In this document: piece by piece, positions 23,329 to 28,030 of the stretch
Position numbering within the stretch: the first letter of the stretch is position 1
How the letters are laid out: each line of letters starts with the position of its first letter
Source: Litorimonas sp049647245
Lineage (GTDB): Bacteria > Pseudomonadota > Alphaproteobacteria > Caulobacterales > Maricaulaceae
Assembly (NCBI GenBank): GCA_049647245.1
Contig: JBARXH010000220.1
Coordinates: 1 to 28,030 of the forward strand
DNA: 28,030 nt
Reading direction: 5' to 3'
Position numbers and translations under genes: made by a program
The notes under the pieces: generated by a model
What the model saw: only the letters and a program-made list of their open reading frames with translations
Database searches by the model: none
Told to the model about the DNA's origin: nothing

Positions 23329-25431
23329 GTGAGGCCTGCCATTCTCAATCCCTGGTTTTCCGATATCCGGACGCTCAACGGCGTAGGCGACAAGGTGGCC
23401 GAAAGCCTCGAGCGGGCCTTTTCCGTGCGCGCGCCCGCACGTCTGCGCGATCTCCTCCTCACCCCGCCCACAAGCCTGATCGATCGGAGCAACCGTCCGG
23501 GCATTGCAGGGGCCATGCAAGGCGACGTCGCGACGTTCCTGGTGACGGTGGGACGCCACACCCCGCCCAGCAACAAGGCTCGCCCTTACCGTATCCGTGT
23601 CTATGACGAGACAGGTGAAATGACGCTGGTCTTCTTCAAGGGATACGCGTCAACGCTGGAGCGTCAGTTCCCCGAAGGGACAACGCGGCTGATCTCCGGC
23701 AAGGTCGAGATCTTTAACGCCGAAGCGCAGATGAACCGGCCGGACTATGTCCTGCCACCCGAACAGGCGGATCAGCTGCCCGCTTTCGAGCCTGTCTATC
23801 CGCTGACGGCAGGACTGTCGCCGAAGGTGGCTCGCAAAGCGGTCTGGACCGCCCTCAAGACAGTCAGTCTCGGTGAGCCGCTCGGCGAATGGATCGATCC
23901 GGCCTTTCTGAAACAGAATGATTGGCCCGGCTTCAATGAAGCGATCCTCAGGATGCATCAGCCGGACCATGTCGTGGACATATCCTCCAACGCCCCCCTG
24001 CGGCGGCGCCTCGCTTACGACGAACTGCTGGCCAAACAGTTGGCAATGGCGCTGGTCCGCGAACGCAACCGTTCGCTCAAGGGCGAGGCGCTGACGGCCA
24101 AGGGAGAATATGTGGACGACGTGCTACGGGCTTCTCCCTTCCCGCCCACGGGCGCGCAGGCCCGCGCCATCGAGGAGATCAAGGCGGATATGGCCTCTCC
24201 GGCGCGCATGGCGCGTCTGCTCCAAGGCGATGTGGGCGCGGGAAAGACCTTCGTCGCCGCGCTGTCCGCCGCTTTCGCTTGCGAGGCGGGCGCGCAGGTG
24301 GCCGTCATGGCCCCGACCGAGATCCTGGCACGTCAGCACGCCGAGACCCTGTCCGCGATGCTGGAACCGGCAGGCCTGGTCGTGGAGGCTCTGACAGGCC
24401 GAGACAAGGGCAAGCCCCGGGAAGCCATCAATGCCGGACTGTCCGAAGGCCATATCGACGTCGTGGTCGGCACTCATGCCCTGTTCCAGGACGGTGTGGA
24501 GTTCAACCGGCTCGGCCTCGTCATCATCGACGAGCAGCACCGCTTCGGCGTTCGCGACCGGCTGCGCCTGACCGAGAAGGGTGAAGCGCCTGACCTGCTC
24601 GTCATGACAGCGACGCCCATACCGCGAACGCTGGCGCTGACCAGTTACGGCGATCTCGACGTGTCGATCCTCGACGAGAAGCCAGCAGGGCGGCAGCCTA
24701 TCGAAACGGTCGCTCTGCCCTTGCAGCGGCTGGACGATGTGATCGACGCGGCCGGGCGGGCCGTGTCCAAGGGAGACCAGGTCTATTGGGTCTGCCCCCT
24801 TGTCGAGGATAGCGACGTCATCGACCTGTCGTCTGCAGAAGACCGCCATCGTCAACTGACCGCGATTTTCGGCGAGCGGGTCGGGTTGCTCCACGGCCGC
24901 ATGAGCGCGATGGAGAAGGAAGCAGTCAGCCGAGCCTTCAAGGCGGGACGCTACGATATCCTAGTCGCGACTACAGTGATCGAAGTCGGCGTGGACGCAC
25001 CCAACGCCACGGTCATGGTGATCGAACATGCGGAGCGCTTCGGCCTGGCGCAGCTTCATCAGCTCCGAGGCCGGGTTGGCCGTGGCGACAAGAAGTCCAG
25101 CTGCATCCTGCTTTACAAGAACCCGCTCAGCCAGAACGGCAAGGCGCGGCTCAACATCCTGCGCGAAAGCGAGGACGGCTTTCTCATCGCGGAAAAGGAT
25201 TGGGAGCTGCGCGGCTCCGGCGACCTGCTCGGCGCGGCTCAGTCCGGACTTCCTCGTTTCCGGCTCGCCAATCTCGACAAGCACCGGGATCTGTTGGAAA
25301 CCGCGACACAGGATGCGCGCCTGCTCGTCCAGACCGATCCGACCCTGTCGACTGACCGGGGACAGGCGGCCCGGACGCTGCTCTACCTGTTCGAGCAGGA
25401 TTACGGCATCGCGATGATGCGCGCGGGTTAG
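23329..25431 (+). CDS. recG: ATP-dependent DNA helicase RecG
   Basis: RecG remodels stalled replication forks and branched DNA. The 700-residue protein has the N-terminal wedge (an OB-like fold, about 1-150), Walker A GDVGAGKT with K306, DEQH at 401-404 (IIDEQHRFGVRDRL), TATPIPRTLALTSYG and the helicase motif VI stretch LRGRVGRGDKKSS. I place the start at GTG 23329, giving MRPAILNPWFSDIRTLNGVG, the usual RecG N-terminus; a TTG at 23293 would add a dozen unrelated residues. It is divergent from sdhE across 82 bp that show no clear promoter consensus. The stop overlaps that of the convergent DUF502 gene (TTAG). Confidence 0.96.
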   Translation: MRPAILNPWFSDIRTLNGVGDKVAESLERAFSVRAPARLRDLLLTPPTSLIDRSNRPGIAGAMQGDVATFLVTVGRHTPPSNKARPYRIRVYDETGEMTLVFFKGYASTLERQFPEGTTRLISGKVEIFNAEAQMNRPDYVLPPEQADQLPAFEPVYPLTAGLSPKVARKAVWTALKTVSLGEPLGEWIDPAFLKQNDWPGFNEAILRMHQPDHVVDISSNAPLRRRLAYDELLAKQLAMALVRERNRSLKGEALTAKGEYVDDVLRASPFPPTGAQARAIEEIKADMASPARMARLLQGDVGAGKTFVAALSAAFACEAGAQVAVMAPTEILARQHAETLSAMLEPAGLVVEALTGRDKGKPREAINAGLSEGHIDVVVGTHALFQDGVEFNRLGLVIIDEQHRFGVRDRLRLTEKGEAPDLLVMTATPIPRTLALTSYGDLDVSILDEKPAGRQPIETVALPLQRLDDVIDAAGRAVSKGDQVYWVCPLVEDSDVIDLSSAEDRHRQLTAIFGERVGLLHGRMSAMEKEAVSRAFKAGRYDILVATTVIEVGVDAPNATVMVIEHAERFGLAQLHQLRGRVGRGDKKSSCILLYKNPLSQNGKARLNILRESEDGFLIAEKDWELRGSGDLLGAAQSGLPRFRLANLDKHRDLLETATQDARLLVQTDPTLSTDRGQAARTLLYLFEQDYGIAMMRAG

Positions 25432-26165
25432 TCCTTGGACAAGCCTTCATCCGTGAACGGCACGACCGGCTGGTTGGCCTGATACTCTTCGAGCGCTTCG
25501 TTGGACGACACCATGCCGCCGGAAATGATCATCTTCGCGCCTTCTTCGGGCGTCATGTCGAGCAGTTTGATCTCGTCCGTCGGCACGAAAAGCAGGAATC
25601 CCGATGTCGGGTTGGGCGTGGTCGGCACGAAGACGCAAACATAGTCCTTGCCGTTGGCGGACAGCTCGTCCTTGGGTGCGCCGGACAGGTCGGCCGTAAC
25701 GAAACCGATGGCCCAGATGCCCTTGCGCGGATATTCGACAAGGCAGACATCGCGGAAGGCGCGGTCCTTCTGCTGAGCGATCGTGTTCAGGATCTGCTTG
25801 ATGCCGTTGTAGATGGGTGAAATCACCGGGACCTTCGCCAGCACCGACTCGCCAGCGCGCAGGATGCTCGTCCCGACGCGGTTCGACACGAAGATGCCGA
25901 GCAGCGTCAGACCCAAGACGGCGAGAATGACGGACAGCAGCCAGAAGAAGGGGAAATCGAAATAGTTGGCGGGGTCAAGCGCGTCGGGAACGATGCTCCA
26001 GACCGCATTGTCGATCGTGCCGATCAGTTTGCTGAGCAGCCAGAAAACCGCGACGATCGGAAGGGCGACGAGGACGCCGGCGATGAACCGGTTGCGGAAC
26101 CAGCGAACAAGGCGGAAGCGTGGCGCCTTGGGAACGACCTTGATCTCGGGATGGCTGCCACTCAT
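25428..26165 (-). CDS. DUF502 family inner-membrane protein
   Basis: The 245-residue protein matches DUF502, a conserved membrane family of unknown function. Two transmembrane helices are clear (FIAGVLVALPIVAVFWLL and FFWLLSVILAVLGLTLLGIF), followed by the family block VPVISPIYNGIKQILNTI, VEYPRKGIWAIGFVT and FVPTTPNPTSGFLLFVP. The C-terminal region has EGAKMIISGGM. The ATG at 26165 (MSGSHPEIKVV) fits the family; earlier in-frame codons lie in the divergent gap and in the next gene. It is convergent with recG, with a 4-nt stop overlap. Confidence 0.92.
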   Translation of the reverse strand: MSGSHPEIKVVPKAPRFRLVRWFRNRFIAGVLVALPIVAVFWLLSKLIGTIDNAVWSIVPDALDPANYFDFPFFWLLSVILAVLGLTLLGIFVSNRVGTSILRAGESVLAKVPVISPIYNGIKQILNTIAQQKDRAFRDVCLVEYPRKGIWAIGFVTADLSGAPKDELSANGKDYVCVFVPTTPNPTSGFLLFVPTDEIKLLDMTPEEGAKMIISGGMVSSNEALEEYQANQPVVPFTDEGLSKD

Positions 26166-26227
26166 GCTCGAAATCCTGTTCGCTTGCCGCCCCTTGCGGT
26201 CGCGCTTATGCAGTCTTGAGGGCGGGA

Positions 26228-27508
26228 ATGAAAGCGGGAAGAAGGGAGGGCTCGACATTGGTGAGCAAAGCCGGAACTCCCCTGCCCCTGTGGGCCAAGG
26301 TTGCGATCGGAACGATGGTTTTTCTCATCGCGGCCGCGTCCCTCGTCTGGGTCTATCTCGACGATATCTTCCAGACGATCCAGGATCCTCGCCAGCCGTT
26401 TCAAACCTATGACCCGCCGACTGCGCCGGACTATGCGGACGCGGAGAGCTGGCTCAGCCAGCCCGATCTCGCGGTCGATCCGTTCACACTCGACGTGCCA
26501 GGCGATGTTTTCGTGGTAGTCCCCAGTGTCTACCGGGGCGGCAAGCACTACAATCTTCCCAGCGACGACCTGCGCCGCAAGTCCAAGCTGGAGCGGATCG
26601 TCCGGCCCAACTACGTCACGCCCTACGGCGATGCGGGTCGCCTGTTCGCGCCCTATTACCGTCAGGCCTCGCTCTACAGCTACATGACAACCCGCGAGGA
26701 TGCTCGGCTGGCGCAGGACTTCGCCTATCAGGATGTGCGCCGTGCTTTCGAACTCTTCCTGACGCAAAGTCCGCCCGAACGGCCCATCGTGCTGGTCGGG
26801 CACAATCAGGGAGCAGCCCACCTGATCCGGATATTGCAGGACTTTTTCGCGGATGATGTTTCGCTCCGCCGCCGTCTCGCCGTGGCCTACGTCATCGACT
26901 ATCCAGTCCCGCTCGATCTGTTCGGTGCGTCCTTTGGTAGGTTGGAACCTTGCCGCGCGGCGGACGACACGAACTGCGTCGCCGCGTTCGGGACATTCAT
27001 GCCGGGCGAGGACGTAATCGCGGAGCGCTTCCGCGAGCGCCTGCTCGTCCATGACGGGGCCGATTACACCAGCGTAGCGGGCCGCCCCCTGCTTTGTCTG
27101 AACCCGCTGAACTGGAGCCAGGCCGAAACCTATGTGCCCGAACGATTCCATATGGGCGGCGTTGCGGCCGAAGGTCTGGAGCCCGACATCCGCCCGGCCG
27201 CCCGGCCGAACCAGGTCGGCGCGCAGTGCGATGACGGTTTGCTGCGCGTGGACAGGCCCCGGTCCCGCTCCTTGCGACGCCCCTTCCAGGTCGGTGCAAA
27301 ATTCCGCACCCTGCCATCCAACCTCTTCTACGAAGACCTTCGCCAAAACGCAGTCCGGAGGGTCGAAGCGCTTCTGGAAAGTGGCACGCTGCCACGCCGC
27401 GCCGCGAAACTGGACGGCTTCGACGTCGTCGGTGTCGAAGACAGCCCTGTCGTGCCCGCCAGAGACAAACCGCCGACTTCACGGATTCCTGATCGCGATA
27501 AGCGGTAG
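26228..27508 (+). CDS. DUF3089 alpha/beta-hydrolase-like protein with Ser-to-Asn at the nucleophile
   Basis: The 426-residue protein has an N-terminal membrane anchor (VAIGTMVFLIAAASLVWVYL) and a periplasmic-type body resembling DUF3089, an alpha/beta hydrolase family. The expected nucleophile elbow GHSQG reads GHNQG (VLVGHNQGAAHLIRIL), with Asn at residue 193 (AAT, 26804-26806), so serine-hydrolase activity is doubtful. Other core strands (FVVVPSVYRGG, LAVAYVIDYPVP) are present. The start is uncertain: ATG 26228 is used here, but TTG 26258 or GTG 26261 follow a better GGAGG sequence and keep the anchor. The gene lies between DUF502 and a cysK-like gene, 33 bp upstream of the latter. Confidence 0.8.
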   Translation: MKAGRREGSTLVSKAGTPLPLWAKVAIGTMVFLIAAASLVWVYLDDIFQTIQDPRQPFQTYDPPTAPDYADAESWLSQPDLAVDPFTLDVPGDVFVVVPSVYRGGKHYNLPSDDLRRKSKLERIVRPNYVTPYGDAGRLFAPYYRQASLYSYMTTREDARLAQDFAYQDVRRAFELFLTQSPPERPIVLVGHNQGAAHLIRILQDFFADDVSLRRRLAVAYVIDYPVPLDLFGASFGRLEPCRAADDTNCVAAFGTFMPGEDVIAERFRERLLVHDGADYTSVAGRPLLCLNPLNWSQAETYVPERFHMGGVAAEGLEPDIRPAARPNQVGAQCDDGLLRVDRPRSRSLRRPFQVGAKFRTLPSNLFYEDLRQNAVRRVEALLESGTLPRRAAKLDGFDVVGVEDSPVVPARDKPPTSRIPDRDKR

Positions 27509-27541
27509 AAATCGGACGTGGACGCTGGCAAAGGCTGCGAC

Positions 27542-28030
27542 ATGTTAGCCAGTTCCGTGATCGATCTCATCGGCAATACGCCGCTCCTGAAACTTCAGGA
27601 CGCGTCGAAGATGACGGGCTGCCACATCTACGGCAAGGCCGAGTTCCTGAACCCCGGCCAGTCCGTAAAAGACCGCGCCGCGCTCTGGATCATCCGGGAT
27701 GCAGAAGCACGAGGCGTCCTGCGTCCCGGCGGGGTCGTCGTGGAGGGCACGGCCGGCAATACGGGTATCGGCCTTGCCATGGTCTGCTCCGCTCTGGGCT
27801 ACCGGTGCAAGATCGTCATGCCGCGCACGCAGAGCCAGGAAAAGAAGGATGCGGTGAAGCTGCTTGGGGCTGAGCTGATCGAGGTCGATGCCGTGCCTTA
27901 CGCCAATCCCGGCAACTATGTTCACGTCTCCGAACGCCTGGCGGCCGAGTTGAATGAGACCGAGCCGAACGGCGCTGTCTGGGCCAACCAGTTCGACAAT
28001 ACGGCGAACCGGCAGGCGCACGTGGAAAGC
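27542..28030 (+). CDS. cysK: Cysteine synthase A-type enzyme (3' end beyond window)
   Basis: The frame from ATG 27542 stays open to the window end, giving 163 residues of a PLP-dependent beta-elimination/replacement enzyme. It starts MLASSVIDLIGNTPLLKL; the PLP lysine is K43 in NPGQSVKDRAA, and the phosphate/substrate loop is VEGTAGNTGIGLA, followed by TQSQEKKDAVKLLGAEL. These match O-acetylserine sulfhydrylase, which would use the sulfide from the cys operon in this window. The EGTAGNTG variant and the downstream DAVPYANPGNYVHVS are also seen in the cystathionine beta-synthase-like branch, so exact substrate choice is not certain. Confidence 0.88.
   Translation, partial: MLASSVIDLIGNTPLLKLQDASKMTGCHIYGKAEFLNPGQSVKDRAALWIIRDAEARGVLRPGGVVVEGTAGNTGIGLAMVCSALGYRCKIVMPRTQSQEKKDAVKLLGAELIEVDAVPYANPGNYVHVSERLAAELNETEPNGAVWANQFDNTANRQAHVES

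Noticed and set aside
1..28030. tRNA, rRNA, CRISPR, insertion sequence, prophage or defence island
   Set aside because: No cloverleaf-like sequence, regularly spaced repeat, transposase, integrase or phage/defence domain was recognised; the genes are core metabolism and repair.

Overview
This is a GC-rich, gene-dense chromosomal window that reads as housekeeping DNA of an alphaproteobacterium. The best guess is a Caulobacter-related marine lineage (Maricaulales/Hyphomonadales type). The grounds are protein character, the mfd / sdhE / recG neighbourhood, a CysG-DUF2849-CysI-DUF934-CysH sulfur operon, and a PopA-like protein with two receiver-like domains and a degenerate GGDEF domain. The assignment is inferred from gene content only. 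I saw no rRNA, tRNA, CRISPR array, insertion sequence or prophage gene.

1-6461 is a tightly coupled histidine operon, hisG(partial)-hisD-hisCB-hisH-hisA-hisF-hisIE. Most joints are ATGA or TGATG overlaps. The order matches the enterobacterial operon. HisG is the long form with a C-terminal regulatory domain, and the aminotransferase HisC is fused in frame to the dehydratase HisB. No histidinol-phosphate phosphatase is present here. A hairpin and a small exported Sel1/TPR-like protein follow.

7266-12452 is a sulfur block. On the minus strand run cysG, a DUF2849 gene, a CysI-type sulfite reductase, a DUF934 gene and cysH. CysH has the cysteine pairs of a [4Fe-4S] APS reductase and appears to start at CTG inside a CTGA overlap. 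A divergent XRE-cupin regulator, similar in layout to E. coli SutR, lies across a promoter region carrying an inverted repeat. The window ends in a cysK-like gene, also for cysteine synthesis.

12505-18906 holds thrC coupled to a small P-loop protein, a convergent ferrochelatase gene (hemH), a lipoprotein M2 (ACE-like) dipeptidase and the PopA-like protein. 18903-25431 holds mfd, a glycine-zipper lipoprotein, sdhE and recG. 25428-28030 holds a DUF502 membrane protein, a DUF3089 protein whose nucleophile serine is replaced by asparagine, and the 5' part of a cysteine synthase gene.

Three convergent gene pairs overlap by exactly 4 bp at their stop codons (CTAG, CTAG, TTAG). There is no obvious wholly novel system. 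The points most worth following are the HisC-HisB fusion, the CTG-started cysH, the PopA-like c-di-GMP effector with a palindrome upstream, and the probable sulfur regulator with its operator candidate.
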